From the NCBI RefSeq assembly GCF_030056795.1, contig NZ_JASHKQ010000001.1, positions 434,001-498,000 on the forward strand: 64,000 bases of DNA. Reading direction: 5' to 3'. This stretch comes from Rhodococcus sp. IEGM 1381 (GTDB lineage: Bacteria; Actinomycetota; Actinomycetes; Mycobacteriales; Mycobacteriaceae). Below, in pieces: positions 15,861 to 25,039 of this stretch. The position numbers and the translations under genes are program-made. The notes beneath the pieces are model-generated. The model was not told the DNA's origin. It worked only from the letters and a program-made list of their open reading frames with translations, and did not search any database. Within the stretch, counting starts at the first letter, position 1; every line of letters begins with the position of its first letter.

Positions 15861-16856
15861 ATGAGCACCAACGACTACCGCATCGTCCGCGAAGCTGCCG
15901 GCGTGTACCCGATCGCCGCTCCGTTGATTCACCTCGAAGGCGACGAGCGTCTTGCCCTGCTCGACACCTTCCTGTCCAAGTCCTCCGACTTCGCCGATCC
16001 GGACACCACTCGCGAAGCACTCGCCCTGCGCGCCGACGGCTCACCGTTCGCCCTCGTCTTGCAGGTGGAGGGCGACGAGGACACGTGGCTGATTCCGCGC
16101 ACCCCCATCACCGCCGCGGAGGTGACCGAGTACGTCGGCGCACTCGAGGTCCCCGAGGGCGTCAGCGTCACCGTGGCCCCCGAGGGCTGGTCGGCCATCG
16201 CGGTCGAGGGCCCGCTCGCACCCCGCGTCGCCGAGAACTTCGTCGACGGCGACATCGAGGATTTGCTCTTGCACTCGGTGGTCGACGTCGAGCGTGAGTC
16301 CGGTGACGGGCAGGGCCGGCTCGCCCGAGTCGGTACGACAGGCGAGTACGGCTATCTGCTACTCACCACCGACGGCGAAGCCGATCTGGCACAGTTCGTG
16401 GAACTGGCCACGGCGGTCGACGGGGGCGCGGTCGGTCCGGACGGGCTGGCGCGAGTTCGAGCCGAGGCCGGAATGCCCTACTACGACCACGGATTCGCGA
16501 CCCTGAGCGTTGCCGAAGCAGATCTGTCGTGGATCGTCGACTGGGAGCGCATCGGCGAATTCCTCGGTTCGGACGAGCTCGTTCGCCCGGCGGCCGACTC
16601 GCCCAAACTGACCCCGGTCGTCACTGCCCCCGGTATCCGGATCGCCGCAGGAGCGCCGGTCATCGCCGACGGCGAGCGTATCGGCACGATCGTCTGGACT
16701 GCAGCGGCAGGCAACGACACCGAGGAGCTCGCGTTCGCACTGCTCGACGACCCGTTCGTCGTTCCAGCGCTGGACGTGACGATCGACGAGGTCTCCGCAG
16801 TCACCGTCACCCTGCCCCGTGTGCTCTCGCGCTCCAGCGCAGGCGCATCGGCCTGA
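15861..16856 (+). CDS. GcvT/YgfZ-like folate-binding-fold protein
   Basis: A 331-aa protein resembling the glycine-cleavage T-protein family. An N-terminal strand-turn (IAAPLIHLEGDERLALLDTF), the VGTTGEYGYLLLTTDG segment matching the TGExGxE region of GcvT, GLARVRAEAGMPYYDHG matching its LRLEAGxxxxG region, and a C-terminal barrel-like part are visible. GcvT proteins use tetrahydrofolate for one-carbon or aminomethyl transfer. In this locus it might methylate or demethylate an amine on the acyl chain, but I see no direct proof of folate or substrate specificity. GAAAGG precedes the ATG. Confidence 0.6.
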   Translation: MSTNDYRIVREAAGVYPIAAPLIHLEGDERLALLDTFLSKSSDFADPDTTREALALRADGSPFALVLQVEGDEDTWLIPRTPITAAEVTEYVGALEVPEGVSVTVAPEGWSAIAVEGPLAPRVAENFVDGDIEDLLLHSVVDVERESGDGQGRLARVGTTGEYGYLLLTTDGEADLAQFVELATAVDGGAVGPDGLARVRAEAGMPYYDHGFATLSVAEADLSWIVDWERIGEFLGSDELVRPAADSPKLTPVVTAPGIRIAAGAPVIADGERIGTIVWTAAAGNDTEELAFALLDDPFVVPALDVTIDEVSAVTVTLPRVLSRSSAGASA

Positions 16857-16891
16857 TCACCGAGATCGCCGAACCTATTGAAGGAGATGAC

Positions 16892-19201
16892 ATGACACAT
16901 CAGGAGATCGCCGTCACCGGCGTCGGGCTCATCACGGCCGCAGGTGCCACCACCGAGGAATGCTGGGATGCCATCTCCAACGGCCGGTCCGGTATCCGCA
17001 TCAACACCATTTTCGACACATCTCAACTACGTACCGAATGGGCTGGCATGGTCGAAGCGCCATTGCGCGAGGACCTGGACCGGTGCTACGCCCTGGCCGA
17101 ACGTGCGATCCGCGAGGCGTTCGCCGGCGCCGACTTCGACCCGGCGCGATCGGATCGACGCGTCGCCGTGGTCGTCGGCAGCAGTCTGGGGGCCATGCCT
17201 ACCCTCGAGGCCGAGCACCGACGTTTCGTGGAGACGTCCGGTTTCGATCATGTGGCCGTGGCGAATTCGCAGCTGCACTGTGTCGCCGACTGGATCGCGG
17301 GAGAGTTCGGTATCTCGGGCCCCCGCATCGTGACGTCCAATGCCTGCGCTGCCAGTGCCGTTGCCGTCGGCTACGCTGCCGAACTGTTGTGGAACGACGA
17401 GGTGGACGTGGTGCTCTGCGGCGGCGTCGACCCTCTCGCGTCCCTGTCGGCCCACGGGTTCACGTGCCTGGGTGCTCTGGACCCTCAACCGTGCTCTCCG
17501 ATGGCGGCGTCCACCGGAATCTCGCTCGGCGAGGGCGCGGGGTTCATGATTCTCGAACGCACCGACGAGGCCCGTGACCGCGGGGCTCGGGTCATCGCCG
17601 AGGTCGCCGGCTACGGACTCACGCTCGACGGTTACCACCAGACGGCACCCGACCCCACCGGCGAGGGCGCTGCTCGGTCGATCACCGAGGCGCTCCGCAC
17701 AGCGGGACTCCACGCCGACGACATCGACTACGTCAACCTGCACGGCACCGGCACACCGACAAACGACGTGGTGGAGCCCAAAGCGATTCGGGCCGTGTTC
17801 GGCAAGGATGCGCCACCCGCCAGCACCACGAAGTCGATGATCGGACACACCCTCGGCGCAGCCGGAGCCGTCGAGGCGGTGTGCTGCATCCTGGCCATCG
17901 CCACCGATCTTCAACCACCCACCGTCAACACCCGCGGACTCGAGGGAGCAACGGGCCTCGACATCGTCCCCGATATCGGACGGTCAGCGAAGACCGATGT
18001 GGTGCTGTCCAATTCGTTCGCCTTCGGCGGCAACAACGCCTCGCTCGTCATCACCCGCGCCGGACAGACACGCAACGAGCACATCGCCCCGCGCCGCGTC
18101 CGCACCACCGCGGTCATCACGGGGATGTCTGCCATCGCCGGTACCGCCACGTCCACCGAGGAGACGGTGGCCGCGGTGGCGTCGGGAACGGCGTTGTTCG
18201 GGGTCGAGACGATCGGTTCGGAGGGAAAGTCGATGTTGTTCGGCAAAGCGAATATTCGCGGTTTGTCGAAGGGCATCAATCCCGCGAAGCTACGTCGGAT
18301 GGATCCGCTCAGTGTCTTGGCGGCGGCCGCTACCAACGACCTACTGAAGAAGTTCGGCAAGCTCACGCGCGCCGAGGCCGAGGAAACCGGCGTGATCTTC
18401 GCGACCGGATACGGCCCGACGACGGCTGTGTCGGATTTCCACCGCGGCATCGTCGAACACGGCGCGGCCGGGGCGAATGCTCTGGTGTTCCCCAACACCG
18501 TCGTCAACGCCGCAGCCGGACATCTGGCCATGCTCAATCGCTTTCGCGGTTACACGGCCACCATTTCGACGGGTGGAACGAGTGCGATCGCGGCCCTGCA
18601 CCTGGCCAACCGAGTCATCGAACGCGGGGCCGCCAAGCGCATCCTCGTCGTCGTCGCAGACGAGTTCCCCGAGATGGCTGCTCGCACCGTGGCCGGGTTC
18701 CCCGGATATCGCGGCGTCGAGGAGGCAGAGACCGGCGACGGCATGGTGCTCAGCGAGGGATGCGCCGCATTTCTCGTCGAGTCCGAGGACGCCGCTACGG
18801 CGCGCGGAGTGTCTCCGGTGGCGGCGCTCCAGGGATTCGGATCGGCCGGCGACACCGACGGCGTCGGACGAATAGACCCGAACGGTGCCCACTGGAGCTC
18901 GGCGATGTCGACCGCGTTGCAGCAGGCCGGAATCGACGCTACCGACGTCGATGCCGTAGTTCCCTCGGCGGTCGGAAGTGATCTACTGTCCCGTGCGGAG
19001 CACTCTGCTTTTGCTGCAACGGGACTCGCCGACTCGGCTCGGCATCTGTTCAAGAACACCACGGGCGAGACGTTCGGTTCCTCGTCCGCCATCGGTCTGG
19101 TGACCGCGCTGTCGATGCCCGAGGGCCCTTCCCGAGTACTGGTGTCGGCGCAGGCATACGGCGGCAGCTACGCCGCATTGGTCGCCCGGAGGCTCTCGTG
19201 A
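16892..19201 (+). CDS. Fused ketosynthase / chain-length-factor protein (KS-CLF)
   Basis: A 769-aa protein made of two tandem ketosynthase folds. The first (1-390) has the full triad: Cys152 in TSNACAAS, His284 in NLHGTGTPTND and His319 in KSMIGHTLGAAG. The second (about 402-769) keeps the fold (VVNAAAGHL) but the nucleophile position reads STGGTS (Gly562), and both His motifs are lost (PSAVGSD and NTTGETFG). This is the pattern of a KS-alpha/KS-beta (chain length factor) heterodimer joined in one chain. It should extend malonyl units into a defined-length acyl chain with the neighbouring KR and DH. GGAG lies 7 bases before the ATG; the end overlaps the next gene by 4 bases. Confidence 0.88.
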   Translation: MTHQEIAVTGVGLITAAGATTEECWDAISNGRSGIRINTIFDTSQLRTEWAGMVEAPLREDLDRCYALAERAIREAFAGADFDPARSDRRVAVVVGSSLGAMPTLEAEHRRFVETSGFDHVAVANSQLHCVADWIAGEFGISGPRIVTSNACAASAVAVGYAAELLWNDEVDVVLCGGVDPLASLSAHGFTCLGALDPQPCSPMAASTGISLGEGAGFMILERTDEARDRGARVIAEVAGYGLTLDGYHQTAPDPTGEGAARSITEALRTAGLHADDIDYVNLHGTGTPTNDVVEPKAIRAVFGKDAPPASTTKSMIGHTLGAAGAVEAVCCILAIATDLQPPTVNTRGLEGATGLDIVPDIGRSAKTDVVLSNSFAFGGNNASLVITRAGQTRNEHIAPRRVRTTAVITGMSAIAGTATSTEETVAAVASGTALFGVETIGSEGKSMLFGKANIRGLSKGINPAKLRRMDPLSVLAAAATNDLLKKFGKLTRAEAEETGVIFATGYGPTTAVSDFHRGIVEHGAAGANALVFPNTVVNAAAGHLAMLNRFRGYTATISTGGTSAIAALHLANRVIERGAAKRILVVVADEFPEMAARTVAGFPGYRGVEEAETGDGMVLSEGCAAFLVESEDAATARGVSPVAALQGFGSAGDTDGVGRIDPNGAHWSSAMSTALQQAGIDATDVDAVVPSAVGSDLLSRAEHSAFAATGLADSARHLFKNTTGETFGSSSAIGLVTALSMPEGPSRVLVSAQAYGGSYAALVARRLS

Positions 19202-19779
19202 GGACCTCTGCCGTCATCGACGTGATCTCCTCTCGCCGAGGCTCTCTGCCACGCGATCGCGCAGGCTATCCGGTCCGACTGCACGGTCGTGGTCTGATCG
19301 CTACGGCCGTGCAGTGCCGCGACGGCGTGGCGCCGGACCGGCGATCGATACGTGCGGATGCATTGCGGCGCTGGACCGTTGCCGATCATGGCCTGCATGC
19401 CTCGGTGGCGCACTGTGGTGCCGATGCCGTCGTGGCTCTGCACCCGAGCGCCCCGGTGGGGGTGGACCTGCAGGATTCGCGCCCTCGGCCGTTGGCGTTG
19501 GCGTGGTTGGGCGAGCTGGTCGGACTACGCGGTCCGTGCACCATCGCCCAGTTCGCCGAATGCGAGGCGCTCATCAAGGCCTCGCATCTGACAAAGGAGA
19601 CGTTTCACGGAGTGCGCCTGCCCGACGCAGCCCCCGGCTGGCGGCTCATGCACGACGGCTACTGGGTCCACACCGACGTCAGGCCCGACGGCAGCGCCGT
19701 GGCAGTTGTCACCTCCGAACCACTACCGCTGCGCTGCAGCGTGATCGACGGTTCGCCCAGATTCGAGGAGGCAGCATGA
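19198..19779 (+). CDS. 4'-phosphopantetheinyl transferase, Sfp-like
   Basis: A 193-aa protein resembling compact Sfp-type transferases. HASVAHCGADAVVAL corresponds to the SxSHs segment, PVGVDLQD to the metal-binding GVD motif, and FAECEALIKAS to the W-x-x-KEAxxK motif, with Cys where Lys is usual. It would convert the two apo carrier proteins of the cluster to their holo forms. It starts with GTG inside the KS-CLF stop and overlaps the next gene by 4 bases. The weak match at the third motif leaves some doubt about activity. Confidence 0.68.
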   Translation: MRTSAVIDVISSRRGSLPRDRAGYPVRLHGRGLIATAVQCRDGVAPDRRSIRADALRRWTVADHGLHASVAHCGADAVVALHPSAPVGVDLQDSRPRPLALAWLGELVGLRGPCTIAQFAECEALIKASHLTKETFHGVRLPDAAPGWRLMHDGYWVHTDVRPDGSAVAVVTSEPLPLRCSVIDGSPRFEEAA

Positions 19780-21017
19780 GCGCCGCAGCAGTACTCGACC
19801 ACCGGTATCGTCGACGGCTCTCGCGGGTGGAACGCACCTACGTCAACGCCCGCACCCTCGGCGCTAATACACTCATTCGCCTTGTGGTGGACGGCACCGG
19901 ATCGATCGACCCGGCGGAATTCGACGCGGCAGTCGCGGCGGCGTTCGCCCTCGCCCCCGGACTGTCGGTGCGTCGGCGCGGCGCCACCTGGCACGGCGGC
20001 GGTCCTCTACCGGTGGTCACCCATCTGCCGATCGATCGATTGCACTCCGGCGCAACGTTCTTTCACGATCCGATCGACATCACCGAGGGCCCGGTGGTGC
20101 GCATCGCCGTCGGGCATTCCGATCCAGCTGTGGCCACGGACGCGCGCACCCGCATCGCAGCCGTGGTCGATCATGCGGTCACCGACGGGCACGGCTTCAC
20201 CGCCTGGCTCGCCGATGTGTTTCGGGAGCTACGAGGCGAAGAGGCCCAGGGCTTTCCGTCGGAGGACGCCGATATCGACGTTGCGCGTCGAGCACCGACG
20301 TTCGGCAAGCGCAGTACGCCCTCGCCGGCACCGCAGTCACGGCCTTCACCGCTTCGTCGGAGCGGCAGCAGCGACGAGACCACAGCCCGCTGGTATCGAG
20401 CCGAACTGCCACCGGTCACCGAGCCGGTAGTCGGACACATCGTGGCAGCAGTGGCGAAATCGCTGCGATCGGATGCGGGCACCGTGTCGATTCCCGTCGA
20501 TCTGCGACGGCACAGCCCCGGCATCCGGTCCACCGCCAACCTGTCGTCTCCCATCGCGATTCCGATCACCGGCGACACCGACGCTCGGGCAGCCCAGGGC
20601 GCAGTGTTGATGGCCCTGATGCGCGGCCGAGAACTCGACCCGTACCGCAGCGACTATCGCGCCTCCAACGGCTTCGCCCGATCCCTCGACTCCGCTCTGG
20701 GCACTGACTCCCCTGGTGGGCATCCCGTCACGGCGATCATCTCCGACCACGGCTGCATCGACGAGAGTCTTTTCAGTACAGCTTCTTTCGACCCGATGAC
20801 GATCAGTACACTGCCGATGGTCGTGCCGCACGCGTCGATGTTCGTCAGTGCCGTCACGACGTCGAGGTCGACGGTACTGACCCTCGGCTGCCGGCGCGAC
20901 GACGACCCAGAGCTGTGCCTGACCCTGCTGAACTCCGCATCCGTTGCCCTCGGAGGTGCCGCGAACGCCGCGGCTCTGCCGGGCAGCGACTCCGCCGACC
21001 CAGGAAGTATCCGATGA
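19776..21017 (+). CDS. Condensation-domain-like acyltransferase
   Basis: A 413-aa protein with the HHxxxDG-type active site of the condensation/PapA superfamily, here DHAVTDG (His133, Asp137). The C-terminal half contains VSIPVDLRRHSPG, matching the family's D-x-R region. Members form amide or ester bonds between carrier- or CoA-bound acyl groups and an amine or hydroxyl. It is a second candidate, besides the GNAT fusion, for joining the acyl chain to the peptide, or for acylating a diaminopropionate amine. It sits in an ATGA-overlapping string with the PPTase and the MFS gene. Confidence 0.68.
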   Translation: MSAAAVLDHRYRRRLSRVERTYVNARTLGANTLIRLVVDGTGSIDPAEFDAAVAAAFALAPGLSVRRRGATWHGGGPLPVVTHLPIDRLHSGATFFHDPIDITEGPVVRIAVGHSDPAVATDARTRIAAVVDHAVTDGHGFTAWLADVFRELRGEEAQGFPSEDADIDVARRAPTFGKRSTPSPAPQSRPSPLRRSGSSDETTARWYRAELPPVTEPVVGHIVAAVAKSLRSDAGTVSIPVDLRRHSPGIRSTANLSSPIAIPITGDTDARAAQGAVLMALMRGRELDPYRSDYRASNGFARSLDSALGTDSPGGHPVTAIISDHGCIDESLFSTASFDPMTISTLPMVVPHASMFVSAVTTSRSTVLTLGCRRDDDPELCLTLLNSASVALGGAANAAALPGSDSADPGSIR

Positions 21018-22447
21018 CAATCCGCACCGTCGAACTCGAATCCGACACGGCCGCAGCCGCGCCCGCCGAGGCCGCGCCCTCACGCAGAGCCCGCGTCACC
21101 ATCGCCTGCGCCCTGGCCGGAACCTTGCTGGCGACCCTGGACACCACCGTCGTCAACGTCGCGCTGCATTCGGTGACCGAACGGTTCGGCACCATCGACA
21201 AGGTCCAATGGATCGTCACCGGGTATCTCTTGGCGTTGGTCGCCGCGATGCCGCTGGCCGGTTGGCTCGCCGCCCGCGTCGGTGCCGGACGGGCATATCT
21301 CGGCGCAATCACGTTGTTCGGCATCGGCTCTGCGCTCTGCGCGCTCAGTCCATCCCTCGAACTACTCGTCGCTTCGCGCGTACTCTCCGGTGCCGCAGCA
21401 GGAATCATCATCCCCCTGGCCACCGTTCTGGTCGCGCGGGATGTCTCCCGTGAGCAATTCGCTCGCGTGCAGGCTCTCAACGGCAGCATCCAACTCATCG
21501 GTCCTCTGCTGGGACCGACGGTGGGCGGTTTGCTCATCGAGGTCGGCGGCTGGCCCGCCGTGTTCTGGCTCAATGTCCCGGTGTGCATCGGCATCGCCTG
21601 CATCGGAGCCTTCGTCGTCGGACCGAGGCCCACTGGACGCCCTCGACCCCTCGATGTCCTCGGGCTGGTGACCGGTGCTATCGCGACGGTCTGCGCCGTC
21701 TCCGCCATCTCCGCTCTGTCGCAGGACGATTCGCTGCGTTGGATCCGGGTTACCGGGCTCGCGGTGATCAGTGCAGTGGCGTTGATGCTGTTCGTGTTGC
21801 GGGAGAACCGAATCGAACACCCGTTGCTCGACCTGAGCCTCATGCGTCATCGTATCTTCGCTCGTGCCTCGGTGAACGTCTTTCTCCTCGGCTTTCTGCT
21901 CTACGCCCCGATGGTCGTCATTCCGCTGTATTTCTCGGCTGCCCGCGGTGAATCCAGTGTCACCACCGGACTGTTGCTCTCCACCGCGGGTCTCGGCGTG
22001 GTGATCTCGGGGAGTCTGTGCCCGCGTCTGATGCGGCGGTGGGGCGCGGGCCGCACGATGATCGTGGGTATCGTCGCCACCTTCGTCGCGACCGTCCCGC
22101 TCGTCACCCTGTCCGACGACACGTCCTATCCGCTGCTGTGCGGACTGCTCGTCGTCCGAGGGGCGGGCATCGGCCTTGCGGTTGTCGCGGTGATGACCAG
22201 GGCGTACCAGTCGAGCCCCGCCGAGTCGATCGCCGATGCCGCAGCTCAGCTCAATTTGCTGCAACGGATAGGCGGCGCCCTGGCGGCCGCGATCGTCTCG
22301 CTCGTACTCTCACGGGCCGCGACCGAGCACGGCGGATTGGTCGCCGGGGCGTTTGCGCAGACCAGCTGGTGGCTCGTCGGTGCCGCTGCCGTGACGCTCG
22401 TGCCCGCCCTCGCGCTGGCCAGGGCCGAGGTCCGCACCGAGTCCTGA
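21014..22447 (+). CDS. MFS drug exporter, DHA2 (14-TM) type
   Basis: A 477-aa major facilitator protein with about 14 hydrophobic segments. The EmrB/QacA-type motif C is visible as LDTTVVNVALHSV in TM1, and LNGSIQLIGPLLGPTVGG in TM5 is a typical antiporter signature. It overlaps the preceding gene by 4 bases and precedes LanKC by 60. It probably exports the lipopeptide or gives immunity, alongside the ABC transporter at the start of the cluster. Confidence 0.85.
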   Translation: MTIRTVELESDTAAAAPAEAAPSRRARVTIACALAGTLLATLDTTVVNVALHSVTERFGTIDKVQWIVTGYLLALVAAMPLAGWLAARVGAGRAYLGAITLFGIGSALCALSPSLELLVASRVLSGAAAGIIIPLATVLVARDVSREQFARVQALNGSIQLIGPLLGPTVGGLLIEVGGWPAVFWLNVPVCIGIACIGAFVVGPRPTGRPRPLDVLGLVTGAIATVCAVSAISALSQDDSLRWIRVTGLAVISAVALMLFVLRENRIEHPLLDLSLMRHRIFARASVNVFLLGFLLYAPMVVIPLYFSAARGESSVTTGLLLSTAGLGVVISGSLCPRLMRRWGAGRTMIVGIVATFVATVPLVTLSDDTSYPLLCGLLVVRGAGIGLAVVAVMTRAYQSSPAESIADAAAQLNLLQRIGGALAAAIVSLVLSRAATEHGGLVAGAFAQTSWWLVGAAAVTLVPALALARAEVRTES

Positions 22448-22507
22448 TACCGACCACCTGGCCCTGTTGCTGTTGCGAAACTCGTCTGCACAGGTAACGA
22501 TGACCGC

Positions 22508-24916
22508 ATGGGGGTCGACTGGGGGTTCTTCGCACTGGGGCACGAGCACTTCTTCGCGCCGCCCTGGGCGGAGAACTCGCCCTGGTTGCGGGGTCTTTTT
22601 CCCGATCCCGCGGTGCCCCCGCAGTGGACTTCGAGCAACAGCGGGCCGTGGCGGTCACACAGCCCGCAGTCACAATCGACTACGCGCCCGTTGCCGCACT
22701 GCGGGTGGAAGGTCCACATCTCCGCACATCCTGATCACGCGGCGAGAGCGATCGCACTCGCCGCTCGCGTGTGCGTCGATCACGGTGTCGAGTTCAAGCA
22801 CCTCCGCTCGTCCGGACTCGTGCACGCGCTGCAGATGAAGTTCGCGCCCACGGCCCACAGCGGCAAGGTCGTGGTGTGTTATCCCGAGCTGGACGCACTG
22901 GAGGATCTGTGCCTGGCACTGGTGGACGCGCTCGACGGTATCGAGGGGCCGGCCATCGTCGGTGAACCCAGAATCGGGACCTCGACGGTGCACCTGCGCT
23001 TCGGCGCGTTCGTCGGCGAGTGGCTGGCTACCGGGGACGGCGTGGTTCCGGCCATGCGTCGCGGTGGGGAGCTCGAGCACGACCGTCGGGGCTCGGCCAG
23101 CGAGTCGCCCCCGCACCCGTTCGCCGATGCAGTGGCGGCCGAGCATCGCCGGACCCTGACCGCGGCAACTCTGCCGCTGCGGGACGCGCGGCTGATTCAT
23201 CGCACCAATGCGGGTGGCGTCTACCGCGGTACGTGGGACGACGGACGCGCCGTCGTCGTCAAAGAAGCTCGTCATCGCGCCGGCCTCGATCTCGACGGGA
23301 TTGCATCGCCCATCCGGCTGGCGCAGGAACATTCTGCACTGCAACGACTCTCAGGGAGAGGTGTTGCGCCCAAGCCGATCTGGTACGGATCCATCGGGCC
23401 CAGCGACTTCCTCGTGATGCAGGACGTAGGGGTCGGCACGCTCGTTTATCACGAAGCACGCCGTCATCCCGCCGTCATTCCCGGTATCGACGTCGAGGCC
23501 TCGGGGTACGTCGCGTGGATCGACGACGTTCTCGCCGCCGTGCGCCGGGCACTCGACATCGTGCACGCCGCAGGTGTCGCGCACGGAGACGTGCATCCGG
23601 CCAATGTGTTTATGCAGGAGAATGGTTCGGCGACGCTGATCGATTTCGAATCGTGTGCGATCGACGGCGTCTCGTGCTCTCGCGGAATCGCGGCGGCTGG
23701 CTACTCGTCCGGAGGACCTCCCACTCCGCGGGGCGATCTCGCTGCCGTAGCCAACATCGCCGATGCGCTGGTGCATCCTGCTGCGGCGAACGCGACATCG
23801 ACGGCGGTGCGCGCCGACATGCTGGCCGGAGCCCGGGCCGATCTCGGCCTTGCCGCGCATCGTGACAGACTGCCGGTGCCGACTATTACGGAACTGGTTT
23901 CCGGAATATGCAGCGCTGCAACATTCGACGCCCGGGATTCGCTGTTTCCCGTCGACCATCGACGATTCCACGTACTCGGTGCGGGCTTGTCTTTGCTGTG
24001 GGGGACGGCTGGGGTACTCGTCGAACTGCAACGCTGCGGAGCGGACCGCGCGTTTCTCGACGCCGCGGTGGAGTGGCTGGCGAAAGCGGCACACGCGGTG
24101 CCGCAGCTGGCCTCCGGATTCGGTGACGGTGGACACGGAATTGCCTGGGCGCTTTGTGAACTCGGGAACACCTCGGCTGCCGAGTGCGTACTCGCCCGCT
24201 TGGACGACGGCCGACCCGAACCCTCTGGGCCGTGGTGGCGCAACGGTAGCTCCGGTATTGCTCTCGCCTACGCCCGTATCGCCCGGGCGACAGGACGCGA
24301 CGATCTCCGAGACAGAGCGCTCGAGCTCACCGAGTCCCTACCGACGTCGGGCAGTCGGCCCGTCGACCACATCCCTGGAATCGGATTCGGTGGCGCGGGA
24401 GTCGCCTGTGCAGCAAACACTCTCGGTAGATTGCTGGACGGCGATACCGGAGCTACCTCTGCGGCAGCGCTGGACTGGGACCTGCGCACGTGCGAGCAGC
24501 GAGCCAGCGGTTTGTACGGTCGACAGGACAGCGTGCTGCTGCCGTACCTGGGACGCGGCAGCGGAGGGGTGGCGGTGGCCGCCCGAATGTGCGGCATCGA
24601 GATGGACGCCGACACGGTGGCCGGACTCTCGGCAGCAGCGGCGACCCCGATCGTGGCGTTCGGCGGACTGTACGAGGGCCGAGCAGGATTGGCCGTCGCC
24701 GCACACGCGATATCGACGGGCGAGCATCCGTACTTGCCCGAGCTCACTCGACGGCTCTGCTGGTCCGTAGGCAACGTCGACGGCAATATCATGTTCAAGG
24801 GTGACCAGAATGCGAGGTACACAACGGATCTCGCAACCGGAGCCGCCGGCGCACTGATAGCTCTCGCACACGATCCGGTAGCCGCATTCGCGTCGAGCTG
24901 CGGGTTCTCGACATGA
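22508..24916 (+). CDS. Class III lanthipeptide synthetase LanKC
   Basis: An 802-aa three-part synthetase. An N-terminal lyase domain has GWKVHISA near residue 66. A Ser/Thr kinase-like domain has Lys252 in VVVKEA, the catalytic loop HGDVHPANV (359-367) and DFE at 379. A C-terminal LanC-like domain lacks the zinc ligands: WWRNGSSG (575-582) and LYEGRAG (720-726) replace the usual WCxG and CHG. Absence of zinc ligands defines class III, which can make labionin as well as lanthionine. It should phosphorylate Ser residues of the 34-aa precursor encoded 123 bases downstream, eliminate phosphate and cyclise. Lanthipeptide classes I, II and IV are excluded by this architecture. Confidence 0.92.
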   Translation: MGVDWGFFALGHEHFFAPPWAENSPWLRGLFPDPAVPPQWTSSNSGPWRSHSPQSQSTTRPLPHCGWKVHISAHPDHAARAIALAARVCVDHGVEFKHLRSSGLVHALQMKFAPTAHSGKVVVCYPELDALEDLCLALVDALDGIEGPAIVGEPRIGTSTVHLRFGAFVGEWLATGDGVVPAMRRGGELEHDRRGSASESPPHPFADAVAAEHRRTLTAATLPLRDARLIHRTNAGGVYRGTWDDGRAVVVKEARHRAGLDLDGIASPIRLAQEHSALQRLSGRGVAPKPIWYGSIGPSDFLVMQDVGVGTLVYHEARRHPAVIPGIDVEASGYVAWIDDVLAAVRRALDIVHAAGVAHGDVHPANVFMQENGSATLIDFESCAIDGVSCSRGIAAAGYSSGGPPTPRGDLAAVANIADALVHPAAANATSTAVRADMLAGARADLGLAAHRDRLPVPTITELVSGICSAATFDARDSLFPVDHRRFHVLGAGLSLLWGTAGVLVELQRCGADRAFLDAAVEWLAKAAHAVPQLASGFGDGGHGIAWALCELGNTSAAECVLARLDDGRPEPSGPWWRNGSSGIALAYARIARATGRDDLRDRALELTESLPTSGSRPVDHIPGIGFGGAGVACAANTLGRLLDGDTGATSAAALDWDLRTCEQRASGLYGRQDSVLLPYLGRGSGGVAVAARMCGIEMDADTVAGLSAAAATPIVAFGGLYEGRAGLAVAAHAISTGEHPYLPELTRRLCWSVGNVDGNIMFKGDQNARYTTDLATGAAGALIALAHDPVAAFASSCGFST

Positions 24917-25039
24917 CGGGTGTCATGTTCGCGGTACTCAACGCGTCATACGGAACACGTGATGGCAGGTACTGCCGCTCAGAGGGTTCACTTCGGCAAT
25001 ATTTTCGGTGTCACATCCACACGAACGAGGGGTCCGATC

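Noticed and set aside
22508..24916. Class IV (LanL) or class II (LanM) assignment of the synthetase.
   Set aside because: The LanC-like domain lacks the WCxG/CHG zinc ligands of class IV, and the N-terminal lyase plus kinase domains exclude LanM.
24964..24976. GGCAG-GTA-CTGCC hairpin between LanKC and the precursor gene, as an attenuator or terminator.
   Set aside because: A 5-bp stem with a 3-base loop and no T tract; it may be chance.
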